A stretch of DNA of 64,000 nucleotides, from assembly GCA_963720775.1 (NCBI GenBank), contig CAVRGR010000003.1, positions 372,001-436,000 of the forward strand. Direction: 5' to 3'. Shown piece after piece: positions 17,149-24,929 of the stretch. Source of the stretch: JAENVT01 sp963720775. Lineage in GTDB: Bacteria; Actinomycetota; Acidimicrobiia; Acidimicrobiales; Ilumatobacteraceae. Both the position numbers and the translations under genes were made by a program. The notes under the pieces are model-generated. The model was not told the DNA's origin. It saw only the letters and a list, made by a program, of their open reading frames with translations, and made no database searches. The stretch's first letter is position 1, and every line of letters starts with the position of its first letter.

Positions 17149-17606
17149 GCTTGCAACTTCTCCAAGTCGCTCAACACGTCCTCGGCGTGCTTGGACACGT
17201 CGGTGACCACGTACACCTGACGGAGCACTCCTGTGTCGTCGACGAGGAACGAATGACGTCGTGGAAACTCCGCGTATTGCTCGTTCGCGGGCCGGACGAC
17301 GTCGTAGGCGGCTCCCACCTGCCGGTTGACGTCACTCAGCAGCGAATACCGGAAGCCTTGCGCATCGGCGAACTCGAGGTTCTCGGCGGGGGTGTCGAAC
17401 GAGGCGCCGAGGATGACACAGTTGGCAGCAGCAAAGCGATCGGCACTGTCACGCAGCGCCTGGCCCTCGATCGTTCAACCGGGGGTCGAGGCTTTCGGGT
17501 ACCACCACAGCAGCACCCACTGTCCGCGGAGGTCGGCGAGGCACACGTCAACGCCGTGCTGGTCGGGTAGGCAGAAATCAGGAGCGGCAGAACCGGCAGC
17601 GAGCAT
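17145..17606 (-). CDS. bcp: Peroxiredoxin (BCP/PrxQ type), probable selenoprotein with in-frame UGA at codon 44
   Basis: Reading from the ATG at 17606 gives an AhpC/TSA-family protein of 153 residues if the UGA at 17475-17477 is decoded. Before it come A-A-P-D-F-C-L-P-D-Q and W-W-Y-P-K-A-S-T-P-G. The UGA stands exactly where the peroxidatic cysteine of T-P-G-C-T occurs. After it the frame continues with T-I-E-G-Q-A-L-R-D, V-I-L-G-A-S, then R-R-H-S-F-L-V-D-D-T-G-V-L-R and a normal stop that overlaps the next gene. A 37-nt hairpin follows the UGA (17437-17473). The resolving cysteine usual five residues later is absent. Selenocysteine is the best reading; a nonsense mutation is the alternative. 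Confidence 0.88.
17437..17473 (-). promoter_or_regulatory. Bacterial SECIS-like hairpin after the UGA codon
   Basis: Numbering from the base after UGA, nt 15-21 (GGCGCTG) pair with nt 27-33 (CAGTGCC), seven pairs with one G-U, enclosing the loop CGTGA. Outer bases 2-6 (CGATC) pair with 34-38 (GATCG), leaving an eight-base bulge on the 5' side. The apical loop lies 22-26 nt after UGA with a G among its first two bases. That matches the known placement of bacterial SECIS elements inside the reading frame just after UGA, where SelB binds. Confidence 0.7.
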
Positions 17607-17615
17607 CTCGTCAGA

Positions 17616-18764
17616 TTAGTGGCCCTCGAGTGTCGTCAGGTTGGCCAGTCGCCGACGATCGAGCGCGGCGGGCTCGAGTCCGCGGGCTGTCAGCGAGTCG
17701 GGCAACCGGCCGCTGCGAACCAAGGACGCACCGGCGCGGGCCAAAGCGGGGGAGATCTGAATTCCATACCCACCCTGGCCCGCGAACCAGAAGAAGCCTT
17801 CCACCGCGTCGTCGAAGCCGGCAACTGGCGCACGATCGGCAACGAAGTTGCGCAGTCCGGCCCACGACGATCGGACGTGACGGATGTCGAGCGTCGTGGC
17901 CGCGTTGATCACGTCGATCGCCTTTGCGATGTCGAGCTCATCGGGCCGCGCGTCACATGGCTCAGAGGGCACTTCATCGGCGGGAGAACAGAGGATCTGC
18001 GGACCCTCCGGCTTGAAGTAGAAGGTGCCGGCGACATCGGCAACGAGCGGAATGCCCAGAGGATCGACACCGGTGGGTGCACCGATCGTGAACACCGTTC
18101 GACGAAGCGGGTGGATGCCAACGGGCCGGGCGCCGGCGAGACCTGCCACGAGGTCGCACCACGAGCCGGCGGCGTTGACCACCACTGGGGCGGCATGGGA
18201 GTTGCCCGTCCGGTCGGTGACCTGCCAAAGGTCGTCGGCTCTCGTCATGGCCGTCACACCGCACGACGTGTGGATGTCGCCACCCCGTGCTCGCAATCCC
18301 GCGGCGTACCCCCCGTGCAACGCGGCGACGTCGATCTCGCTGGCGCCCGGCTCCAGCAACCCGCCGGCGGCCCAGTCGGCGCGGATCACCTTGGTGAGCT
18401 CGACAACTTCATCGGCGTTGAGGATGCGCATGTCGGGCACGAACTCGGTGACTGCTCCGTGCATCAGACGCATGTCGTCGAGGTCACTGTGAGGCGCGAC
18501 CCAAACCAGCGGAAGCGGCTTCATCAGTGGTCGGTTGAACCCCTCTGGTGGATCTTCCATGAAGGCTCGGCTGGCGGTGGTGAGCAGTCGGATCGTACGG
18601 CCGCCGTAGCTTTCGAGGAACGTGGCGACCGACCGGCCGGTCGTGTGGAACGCCAGCGTCGCCTCCATCTCGAGGAGGCCCACCGAACGATCGGCAGCCA
18701 GCTCGTATCCGATCGACACGCCGGCGATGCCGCCGCCGATCACGAGCACGTCGTAGGAACTCAT
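17616..18764 (-). CDS. DAO-family FAD-dependent oxidoreductase
   Basis: A 382-residue D-amino-acid-oxidase-fold flavoprotein. It starts S-S-Y-D-V-L-V-I-G-G-G-I-A-G-V-S with the dinucleotide motif at residues 8-13, has V-V-N-A-A-G-S-W-C-D and ends with F-W-F-A-G-Q-G-G-Y-G-I-Q. The family oxidises amines or N-methylated amino acids and often makes hydrogen peroxide. The ATG at 18764 is placed directly before the Rossmann motif. The peroxiredoxin starts nine bases after its stop, so the peroxidase may remove peroxide made by this enzyme (inference). Confidence 0.92.
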   Translation of the reverse strand: MSSYDVLVIGGGIAGVSIGYELAADRSVGLLEMEATLAFHTTGRSVATFLESYGGRTIRLLTTASRAFMEDPPEGFNRPLMKPLPLVWVAPHSDLDDMRLMHGAVTEFVPDMRILNADEVVELTKVIRADWAAGGLLEPGASEIDVAALHGGYAAGLRARGGDIHTSCGVTAMTRADDLWQVTDRTGNSHAAPVVVNAAGSWCDLVAGLAGARPVGIHPLRRTVFTIGAPTGVDPLGIPLVADVAGTFYFKPEGPQILCSPADEVPSEPCDARPDELDIAKAIDVINAATTLDIRHVRSSWAGLRNFVADRAPVAGFDDAVEGFFWFAGQGGYGIQISPALARAGASLVRSGRLPDSLTARGLEPAALDRRRLANLTTLEGH

Positions 18765-18854
18765 CGACGCAGCTTGCCATCCGTCGAACCCCGCTGGCGG
18801 CACGACCGGTGGCTGGGCTGCGACGGCCCGATTCGCCGATAGGGTGGAGACCCA

Positions 18855-19115
18855 ATGTCGGATGATCGCCTGATGGTGCAACTACTAGGAGTCGTACTCA
18901 AAGGCGATGACTCGGGTGCGCCCGTCGACAACTCGATCCTTGCCGCCAAGCTCGGCTGGGATCTCGAGGCCGTCGCCTCTTGCCTGCACGAGGCCAAGGA
19001 GCGCTCGCTCGTCTGGGGGCAACGCAGCGGCGACAAGCCCGCTCCGTGGTACAAGGAGCTGGAGATCACCGTGCAGGGTCGGCGCCTGCTGCGTTCGCAG
19101 GCCAAGCTCGTCTGA
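18855..19115 (+). CDS. Small conserved-looking protein, possible winged-helix
   Basis: An 86-residue protein divergent from the FAD oxidoreductase. The sequence (D-D-R-L-M-V-Q-L-L at the start, I-L-A-A-K-L-G-W-D in the middle, E-I-T-V-Q-G-R-R-L-L near the end) suggests helix, helix, recognition helix, then a two-strand wing, like a winged-helix DNA-binding domain. I do not recognise a named family. The next gene ends four bases away on the other strand. It could regulate the adjacent divergent genes, but nothing in the sequence proves it. Confidence 0.65.
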   Translation: MSDDRLMVQLLGVVLKGDDSGAPVDNSILAAKLGWDLEAVASCLHEAKERSLVWGQRSGDKPAPWYKELEITVQGRRLLRSQAKLV

Positions 19116-19118
19116 AGG

Positions 19119-20654
19119 TCAAACGGGTGCCTCGACGCGACCGAGCGGCAGCTGCCTCGGCGGTTGATGGGCCCACAGATCCACCAGCAGGTCGTCGCGC
19201 AACGCCGTCAGCGACACGTCGGCCCATCGATTGACCTGCTGAAGGGGATCATCGGCAAGGTCGTACAGCTCACCTTCGGTTCCGTCGTGGCTGTAACCCG
19301 GTTGGTAGGTCGTGCAAACCCATCCGTCGCGCGTGATCGTCCGCAGGTGCACACCGACACCGAAGAGCTCGCTGTCCCACTCGGTCAACACCCGTTCGAA
19401 TCCCCGTCGATCGGCATCGCCGTCGTCGACGGGAAGCGCCTTGCCCTGCATCCACTCGGGTGCGCTCAACCCGGCGATCTGGCAGAACGTCGGCGCGAGG
19501 TCGACGAGACCGACGGGACGCGTGACTGCGGCAGGTGACGCTCCCGCCGATCGCGCCGGCCGCCACACCAGCGGGATCCGCATCAATCCGTCGACGTGAT
19601 AGGGGCCTTTGAAGAGCAGGCCGAAATCGCCCTGCAGCTCGCCGTGGTCGGTCGTGAAGATGACGTCGACATCGTCGCCCCAACCGCGTGCCGCGATGGC
19701 CGCCAACACACGGCCCACAGCCTCGTCGATCAGCTCGCATTCGACCGCGTTGCGGGCGTTGACCTCGCGCACCTGGTCGGCTGTGAGCGTTGCCGGAATC
19801 CAATTGAGCGGAGCCTCGTAGTTCGACACCAGACGTCCGTCGTACCACGCACGCCAATGTCGTGGCTTGGCGTCCAGCACGGCCTCGCGTTCGCCGCGAT
19901 CGCTGACATAGCCCGCCGGCAGCGGAACATCTCGCCAATCGATGCGACCGAGCTCGGATGCCGGGGGATCCCACGGGTGATGCGGGTCGGGAAAGCTCAT
20001 CCAGCAGAACCAGTCGTCGCCGGCGCCGAGCGACTCGAGCCAGGCGATGGTGCGATCGGCAACCCAGTCCGTGTGGTACCAGTCTCGGGGAATCGCGTTG
20101 TCATGGACCTGCGGAGCCCCGGTGTCGCCACCACCCGCGGCGTTGACCTCCAATGCGGCATCGAGCACCGGGTAGAACATCCGAACCGCCTCCGGGTGGT
20201 TCGCGGCCAGCCACCGGGCATAGTGCAGAGGACCCTGTGCTCCGTGCGTCGCCGACTCGAAGTGCTCGAAGCCGCGGTGAAGCCCAGTCATCCCTTCGGT
20301 GGCGAAACGGTTTTCCTCGAAACGGGCAAACGGATCGAGGAACGGCTCGAAGTGGGGCTTGCCGATCAAGGCCGTGCGATAGCCGTTGTCGTGCAGCACG
20401 CTCGCCACCGACGGAGCCTCAACGGGTAGCGCGACACCATTCATCCACACCCCGTGAGTGCTCGGGTACTGACCCGTGATGATCGTCGACCGCGACGGCA
20501 TGCACACGACCGACTGCGGGTGGGCACGCCCGTAGCGAACCCCCGCCGCGGCGAGACCATCGACGACAGGGGTACGAGCAACGATGCCGCCGTTGCAGCC
20601 GAGAGTGTCGTATCGCTGCTGGTCGGTGGTGACGAAGAGGATCTTGCGGCCCAT
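19119..20654 (-). CDS. Sulfatase / phosphonate-monoester-hydrolase family enzyme
   Basis: A 511-residue type I sulfatase. The C-M-P-S-R motif at residues 51-55 is the site where Cys51 is converted to formylglycine. T-T-D-Q-Q-R at the start supplies a metal ligand, and F-T-T-D-H-G-E a second metal-binding block. I-I-T-G-Q-Y-P-S-T-H-G is the family block after the active site. The D-Q-Q-R form resembles choline-sulfatase and phosphonate-monoester-hydrolase relatives more than classical D-D sulfatases. No signal peptide is visible, so it is cytosolic. Its ATG overlaps the SRPBCC stop by one base (TGATG). Confidence 0.94.
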   Translation of the reverse strand: MGRKILFVTTDQQRYDTLGCNGGIVARTPVVDGLAAAGVRYGRAHPQSVVCMPSRSTIITGQYPSTHGVWMNGVALPVEAPSVASVLHDNGYRTALIGKPHFEPFLDPFARFEENRFATEGMTGLHRGFEHFESATHGAQGPLHYARWLAANHPEAVRMFYPVLDAALEVNAAGGGDTGAPQVHDNAIPRDWYHTDWVADRTIAWLESLGAGDDWFCWMSFPDPHHPWDPPASELGRIDWRDVPLPAGYVSDRGEREAVLDAKPRHWRAWYDGRLVSNYEAPLNWIPATLTADQVREVNARNAVECELIDEAVGRVLAAIAARGWGDDVDVIFTTDHGELQGDFGLLFKGPYHVDGLMRIPLVWRPARSAGASPAAVTRPVGLVDLAPTFCQIAGLSAPEWMQGKALPVDDGDADRRGFERVLTEWDSELFGVGVHLRTITRDGWVCTTYQPGYSHDGTEGELYDLADDPLQQVNRWADVSLTALRDDLLVDLWAHQPPRQLPLGRVEAPV

Positions 20655-21064
20655 CAGTCCTCTCCCTCCGTCGCCGGTTCCATCTGCCGCTTGAGCTCGT
20701 CGAGGGCGGCTGCCGTGGCGCTGCCGATGGTCAACGCCATCGTGCGTGGATCTGCATCCGTCGAGTACACCACGAGGCAGGTGTCGTCGCCGAGGTCGAT
20801 GACATCGATGGTGCCGCGGTGGTGGACGAACATCGAGGTCGTGATCCGGTACTGGAACCGCCGTTGCGTCGCGTCGTTGACGAGTATCTCCTCCGGCAAC
20901 ACCATGCCGGAGCCGAGCGTGATGACCCGCAGGTTCCCCGTGACTTCACACGAGGTGATCCCCGGAAACCACTCGGGCAATCGTGTCGCATCGCCGGCGA
21001 GCTCCCACACGGTGGCCGCCGGGCATTGGATGCGGATCTGATGGCGAATCGAGCCGAGAGTCAT
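20654..21064 (-). CDS. SRPBCC / polyketide cyclase-like protein
   Basis: A 136-residue START-like helix-grip protein. It begins with G-S-I-R-H-Q-I-R-I-Q-C-P-A-A-T-V-W-E-L, has R-L-P-E-W-F-P-G-I and ends with a long helix containing A-L-D-E-L-K-R. Members bind hydrophobic ligands or act as cyclases. The ATG at 21064 fits the family length. It overlaps the sulfatase start by one base, so the two are co-translated; the small protein may bind the sulfatase substrate or product, which is only a guess. Confidence 0.87.
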   Translation of the reverse strand: MTLGSIRHQIRIQCPAATVWELAGDATRLPEWFPGITSCEVTGNLRVITLGSGMVLPEEILVNDATQRRFQYRITTSMFVHHRGTIDVIDLGDDTCLVVYSTDADPRTMALTIGSATAAALDELKRQMEPATEGED

Positions 21065-21224
21065 GGTGCCCGGTCGACGGTAGCGGCCGGCGATCGACAC
21101 CCGGCAATTCACTCACGCGGCGGGATCGTGTGAAGCAGCCTGGTTCGGGTCCCTGTCGACGAACCGGATGTGGACTGTCGGGTGCGGTTCGTCACGCAGG
21201 AACGTCAACCGTCAGACTGTGTCG

Positions 21225-21710
21225 ATGACGATCTTCACCGAACCTATCCTCACCCTCCACGGAGCGGAGACGTCGCTTGCCGCATTCGGCGGAAAGGCGA
21301 TCCTGGCCGTCAACGTCGCCTCCGCGTGCGGCCTTACTCCGCAGTACACCGGTCTCGAAGCGCTCCACAAGGCCTATTCCGACAAGGGGTTCACGGTGAT
21401 CGGGTTCCCGTGCAACCAGTTCGGCGCGCAAGAGCCCGGTTCGCCGGAGGAGATCGAGACGTTCTGCTCGACGAACTACGGCGTCACCTTCCCCCTGATG
21501 GAGAAGATCGAGGTCAATGGCGATCATCGTCACCCGATCTACGCCGCACTCACCGAGTCGACTGATTCCGAAGGTCATACCGGCGACATCCGTTGGAACT
21601 TCGAGAAGTTCGTGATCGCGCCCGACGGATCGGTGACGCGCTTCGGGCCGACGGTGACGCCTGAAGACCCGTCGCTCGTCGCCGCGATCGAGGGCGCCCT
21701 GCCGGGCTGA
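21225..21710 (+). CDS. Glutathione peroxidase-family thiol peroxidase (Cys form)
   Basis: A 161-residue GPx-family protein with the tetrad Cys35 (A-S-A-C-G-L-T), Gln65 (P-C-N-Q-F), Trp124 and Asn125 (W-N-F-E-K-F). These enzymes reduce hydrogen peroxide and organic peroxides, using thioredoxin in most bacteria. Here the catalytic residue is a TGC cysteine, unlike the UGA-coded peroxiredoxin 4 kb away. The ATG at 21225 is chosen because family similarity starts there. Lys of the usual A-S-K-C-G is replaced by Ala. Confidence 0.93.
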   Translation: MTIFTEPILTLHGAETSLAAFGGKAILAVNVASACGLTPQYTGLEALHKAYSDKGFTVIGFPCNQFGAQEPGSPEEIETFCSTNYGVTFPLMEKIEVNGDHRHPIYAALTESTDSEGHTGDIRWNFEKFVIAPDGSVTRFGPTVTPEDPSLVAAIEGALPG

Positions 21711-21747
21711 GCCGCGACCGCTTACGCGGCGCGAATATGGTCGGGGC

Positions 21748-22722
21748 GTGGCAGCAGCGAAGCAACCGTCGATCGAAGTCGCGGTGGGGGAACGCATCGT
21801 TCGCGTGTCGAATCCGGATCGGCTGTACTTTCCCGCGCTCGGAGCGACGAAGCTCGATCTCGTCAATTACTACGTGAGCGTCGGAGACGGTATCGTCAAC
21901 GCGCTTCGCGAGCGCCCCTGCATGCTTCATCGTTTCCCGACCGGCATCAGCGGTGAGAAGGTCCATCAGAAGCGCGTCCCGTCAGGTGCTCCGCCGTGGC
22001 TCGGCACAGTACGCGTGCACTTTCCGCGCTACGGCCTCCACGCCGACGAATTGTGCGTGACCGAACTGGCGGAGGTGATCTGGGCGGTGCAGATGTCGAC
22101 TGTCGAGTTCCACCCGTGGAACTCGCGCCGGGCCGACACCGAGAAGCCCGACGAGTGGAGGATCGACCTCGATCCGATGCCCGAGTGCCCGTTCGAAACG
22201 ATTCGGCGTGTTGCCAACGTCGCTCATGAACTGCTCGACGAGCTGGGTGCTACCGGTTGGCCGAAGACTTCGGGCGGTCGTGGACTCCACATCTACGTTC
22301 GCATCGCGCCGACCCATGGATTCACCGATGTACGCCGTGCCGCGTTGGCGTTTGCGCGTGAGGTCGAGCGGCGGACACCCCGGGACGTCACCACGACCTG
22401 GTGGCGCAAGGATCGCGACCCCACTGCGGTGTTCGTCGACTACAACCAGAACGCCAGGGACCACACCATGGCCGCGGCGTACTCCGTGAGGGGCTTTCCC
22501 GACGGGCGTGTATCGACGCCGATCGCGTGGGACGAGCTAGCCGATGTCGACCCGGCCGCCCTGACGATCGCGAACGTTCCCCGCCGGTTCGCCGAGCTCG
22601 GCGACCTGCACGCAAACATCGACCAAGCTGTGTTCTCGATCGAACCGTTGCTGGAGTGGGCAGAGCGAGACGAACGCTCCGGCGCCGAGGATCCCGGCGT
22701 CGCGGATCCCCCCGACGACTGA
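21748..22722 (+). CDS. Stand-alone LigD-type DNA polymerase/primase domain
   Basis: A 324-residue archaeo-eukaryotic primase-type polymerase of the LigD POL family. It has the catalytic D-L-D pair (Asp140, Asp142) in R-I-D-L-D-P, a third aspartate in F-V-D-Y-N-Q-N and the S-G-G-R-G-L-H-I-Y block. LigD POL fills gaps during non-homologous end joining. No ligase, phosphoesterase or Ku gene is joined here, so it would work with partners coded elsewhere. The start is a GTG at 21748. The acidic C-terminal tail is probably disordered. Confidence 0.93.
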   Translation: MAAAKQPSIEVAVGERIVRVSNPDRLYFPALGATKLDLVNYYVSVGDGIVNALRERPCMLHRFPTGISGEKVHQKRVPSGAPPWLGTVRVHFPRYGLHADELCVTELAEVIWAVQMSTVEFHPWNSRRADTEKPDEWRIDLDPMPECPFETIRRVANVAHELLDELGATGWPKTSGGRGLHIYVRIAPTHGFTDVRRAALAFAREVERRTPRDVTTTWWRKDRDPTAVFVDYNQNARDHTMAAAYSVRGFPDGRVSTPIAWDELADVDPAALTIANVPRRFAELGDLHANIDQAVFSIEPLLEWAERDERSGAEDPGVADPPDD

Positions 22723-22781
22723 TCGAACAAGCGCCCAGGCCTCGGCCGCCGCCGAATCGCGCCCGACAGGTCGCCCCTCAA

Positions 22782-22874
22782 TGGGCGCGAAGGCAGACGT
22801 AGCGTTTCCGGTTTTTCGCCCATCAGGCCCGCATGGGTGCTGACACCGAAGCCGCAGTTCGAATGTCGCGCCCA
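22782..22874. repeat. 93-bp palindromic element, copy A
   Basis: Begins TGGGCGCGA (22782-22790) and ends TCGCGCCCA (22866-22874), a perfect 9-bp inverted repeat. Copy B at 32701-32793 is the same length, has identical ends and aligns without gaps, with shared internal blocks such as TTCCG and GAAGCCGCA. I estimate roughly 60 percent identity by eye. No coding capacity is evident. Confidence 0.65.
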
Positions 22875-22995
22875 TACACGGGTTGCGACGGCAACGTGCC
22901 CGAGTGTTCGTCGAGCTTTGAGCCCGATGTGCCTGCGGAGCGCGCATCCGACACAAACGTGGGCCGGCGAGGGCGGCCATCACGCCAGATCCGAG

Positions 22996-23056
22996 GATCT
23001 GGGTGCCATATGGGTCTCACAGAGTCAGGTGGCGAGCTCCATCTGGCGCCCAGATC
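22996..23056. repeat. 61-bp inverted-repeat element, copy 1
   Basis: Arms GATCTGGGTGCC (22996-23007) and GGCGCCCAGATC (23045-23056) pair over 12 bases with one G-T. A second element with the same outer arms is at 46706-46767. The middle parts are mostly different, so only the ends are well conserved. It could be a small non-autonomous repeat or an RNA hairpin. Confidence 0.55.
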
Positions 23057-23089
23057 GTGTTTAGGCGCTCGTTGGTCACCTGGCGTCAT

Positions 23090-23290
23090 TCAGCCGATGT
23101 TTCGGGCACCGTCCAGCAAGTAGTGCGCGTTCCGAATCAGATGGCTGACCGCGACGAGCCGCTCTGCAGCCGTCTCGTCACTCTTCAAGATCGAGTCGTG
23201 CCAGAGCTGGTCGATCTCGTCCCTCACTCTCTCCATGGCTTCGGTCGCCCTCGCGATCGTGCCTTCTTGACCTGCCGAAGTACCCGTCAT
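23090..23290 (-). CDS. Small hypothetical protein
   Basis: A 66-residue, mostly helical acidic protein, with A-T-E-A-M-E-R-V-R-D-E-I-D in the first half and a C-terminal L-I-R-N-A-H-Y-L-L-D. The ATG at 23290 is preferred because GGAGG lies about eleven bases before it; an ATG at 23308 would add six residues. I do not recognise a family. It lies alone between the repeat-rich spacer and the end of the Hyf-like operon. Confidence 0.55.
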   Translation of the reverse strand: MTGTSAGQEGTIARATEAMERVRDEIDQLWHDSILKSDETAAERLVAVSHLIRNAHYLLDGARNIG

Positions 23291-23414
23291 CTCGTGTCTC
23301 GCCTCCATGTGGATGCGGAGTCACCGAGGTCCGGAGCAACACCGTATGTGGCGGCCCCGCGGCGCGCCGTAGCGGACTATACACCTGGGCACCCTCCTCC
23401 GTGCAACGGAATCC

Positions 23415-24929
23415 TCAGAGGTCGTTGCCCGCGTACGAGAGGTTGAAGCTCTTGTTGGTGAGCGGGAAGTCCGGCACGATGGTGTCGCCGGCCAGTGCGA
23501 CCGGCAGAGCAGGCCAGTTGAAGAAGGACGGGTCGACGATCTTCACCCGCGACAACGAATCGTCGTCGGTGACCTCGACGCGATGTGCGATCGTGCCGCG
23601 CCATCCCTCGACGAGACCGGTGCCGCTGCCCGCCCGACCGTGGCCGACGATCGGTGACACGAACACGCCCGGTCGGAGCATGCCGAGGAGCTCGTTGATC
23701 AGTGACGTCGAGCTGTCGATCTCGGCAACGCGGATCTGGAATCGACTCATCACGTCTCCCCGTGTCAACACCGGCACCGTCAGGTTTCGGTAGACATCGG
23801 CGAACGGGTTGTCGTGGCGCGCGTCGGCGGCAATACCGGATGCGCGGGCGACGTAGCCGAGCGTTGCGATCTGCGCGGCGTCGTCGTGGGCCAGCACCGA
23901 CGTGCCGGTGAATCGATCGACGACCGTGGTGTTGGCCAGCATGATCTCCACGACCTCATGACAGTCGTCGCGGATCGCTGTGATCGCCGCGGCGTCGGGC
24001 AGCCAATAGGCACACGCCCCACCCGGCACCACACCGCCACGCAGCAATCGATGACCGGTGATCTGTGCATTGATCCTCAGCAACTGCTCGCGCAACCGCA
24101 TCGTGTGCGCGTGGGCGATGCCGAATGCGACGTCGTTGCCCATCGCGCCGATGTCGGTGACGTGGTTGTAGAGCCGCTCCAGTTCGAGGAGCAGGGCGCG
24201 CAGCATCTGCGCCTCAGGCGGAGGCGCGCAAGCCGTGGCCTCCTCGACGGCGAGGCAGTACGCCAGGTTGTGACCAACCGCAGTGTCTCCCGAAATCCGC
24301 TCGGCGAGCTCGACGCCTGCATCGACCGAGCGACCCTGGAAGAGCCGCTCGATGCCCTTGTGGACGAACCACAATCGCGCCTTCATGTTGAGGATCGTCT
24401 CGCCGACCACCGAGAACCGGAAATGACCGGGCTCGATGACCCCGGCATGCACCGGGCCCACGGGGATCTCGTAGACGCCCGGGCCTTCGACCGACAGGAA
24501 GGGATACGACTCGGTCTCGTCGTCGAACGGTGGGGGAGGGCCGGCATCGTGGCGCATCGGATGCCAACCCTGCGGCCAGTGTTGATGCAGCACGAGGCGC
24601 GCCGGCTGGTGGTGGCCGACGGGCTTGATGCCGAACAGATCGTGCATCTCCCGTTCGAACCTTCCGGCTGGGAACGAAACGTCGGCAAGGCTCGGCAGTT
24701 CCGGCCGATCGACTGGTACACGAAGGTGCAGCTCGACTCGGGCGTCGGGCGGCCCCGTGACAAGGAGGTACACGATCCGCAGTGATTCGCTGCCGGCCTC
24801 GGGACGGTCGTGATGAGCGGCGACGAGAGCCAAGCGGTGACCGCTGCCGATCAGTTCGAGAAAGTGGGCGCGCAGGTCCGCGGGAGAAACATCGACGACG
24901 CGCCGCCTCGGATCCTGCGGACCGTTCAT
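23415..24929 (-). CDS. hyfG: HyfG/HycE-like large subunit (NuoC-NuoD fusion) without NiFe ligands
   Basis: A 504-residue fusion. Residues 1-130 match the 30-kDa NuoC domain (E-R-E-M-H-D-L-F-G-I, H-P-M-R-H-D). From about 150 it matches the 49-kDa NuoD/hydrogenase large-subunit domain (P-V-G-P-V-H-A-G, H-K-G-I-E-R-L, D-I-G-A-M-G-N-D). In a hydrogenase the R-x-C-G-x-C motif holds nickel; here residues 211-216 read R-I-S-G-D-T. The C-terminal D-P-C-x-x-C is also missing: the end reads N-K-S-F-N-L-S-Y-A-G-N-D-L. It cannot hold a NiFe site, so it is a quinone-module-like or otherwise repurposed subunit. It is the last gene of the operon, ATGA-coupled to hyfF. Confidence 0.93.
   Translation of the reverse strand: MNGPQDPRRRVVDVSPADLRAHFLELIGSGHRLALVAAHHDRPEAGSESLRIVYLLVTGPPDARVELHLRVPVDRPELPSLADVSFPAGRFEREMHDLFGIKPVGHHQPARLVLHQHWPQGWHPMRHDAGPPPPFDDETESYPFLSVEGPGVYEIPVGPVHAGVIEPGHFRFSVVGETILNMKARLWFVHKGIERLFQGRSVDAGVELAERISGDTAVGHNLAYCLAVEEATACAPPPEAQMLRALLLELERLYNHVTDIGAMGNDVAFGIAHAHTMRLREQLLRINAQITGHRLLRGGVVPGGACAYWLPDAAAITAIRDDCHEVVEIMLANTTVVDRFTGTSVLAHDDAAQIATLGYVARASGIAADARHDNPFADVYRNLTVPVLTRGDVMSRFQIRVAEIDSSTSLINELLGMLRPGVFVSPIVGHGRAGSGTGLVEGWRGTIAHRVEVTDDDSLSRVKIVDPSFFNWPALPVALAGDTIVPDFPLTNKSFNLSYAGNDL

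Larger units (their letters stand above)
22723..23089. other. Non-coding spacer with palindromic repeats
   Basis: No convincing gene was found in these 367 bases; the short open frames are not protein-like. The spacer holds a 93-bp element with 9-bp perfect terminal inverted repeats (22782-22874) and a 61-bp element with 12-bp arms (22996-23056). Both have a second copy elsewhere in the window. An eight-base palindrome, CCAGATCC-GA-GGATCTGG, lies at 22985-23002. Confidence 0.6.

Noticed and set aside
21225..21710. Glutathione peroxidase as a second selenoprotein
   Set aside because: Its catalytic codon is TGC (Cys35), so no UGA decoding is needed. The same holds for MsrB at 47718, with Cys119.
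22833..23123. Short open frame in the repeat-rich spacer
   Set aside because: It crosses both palindromic elements, has a composition unlike the neighbouring genes and no ribosome site.
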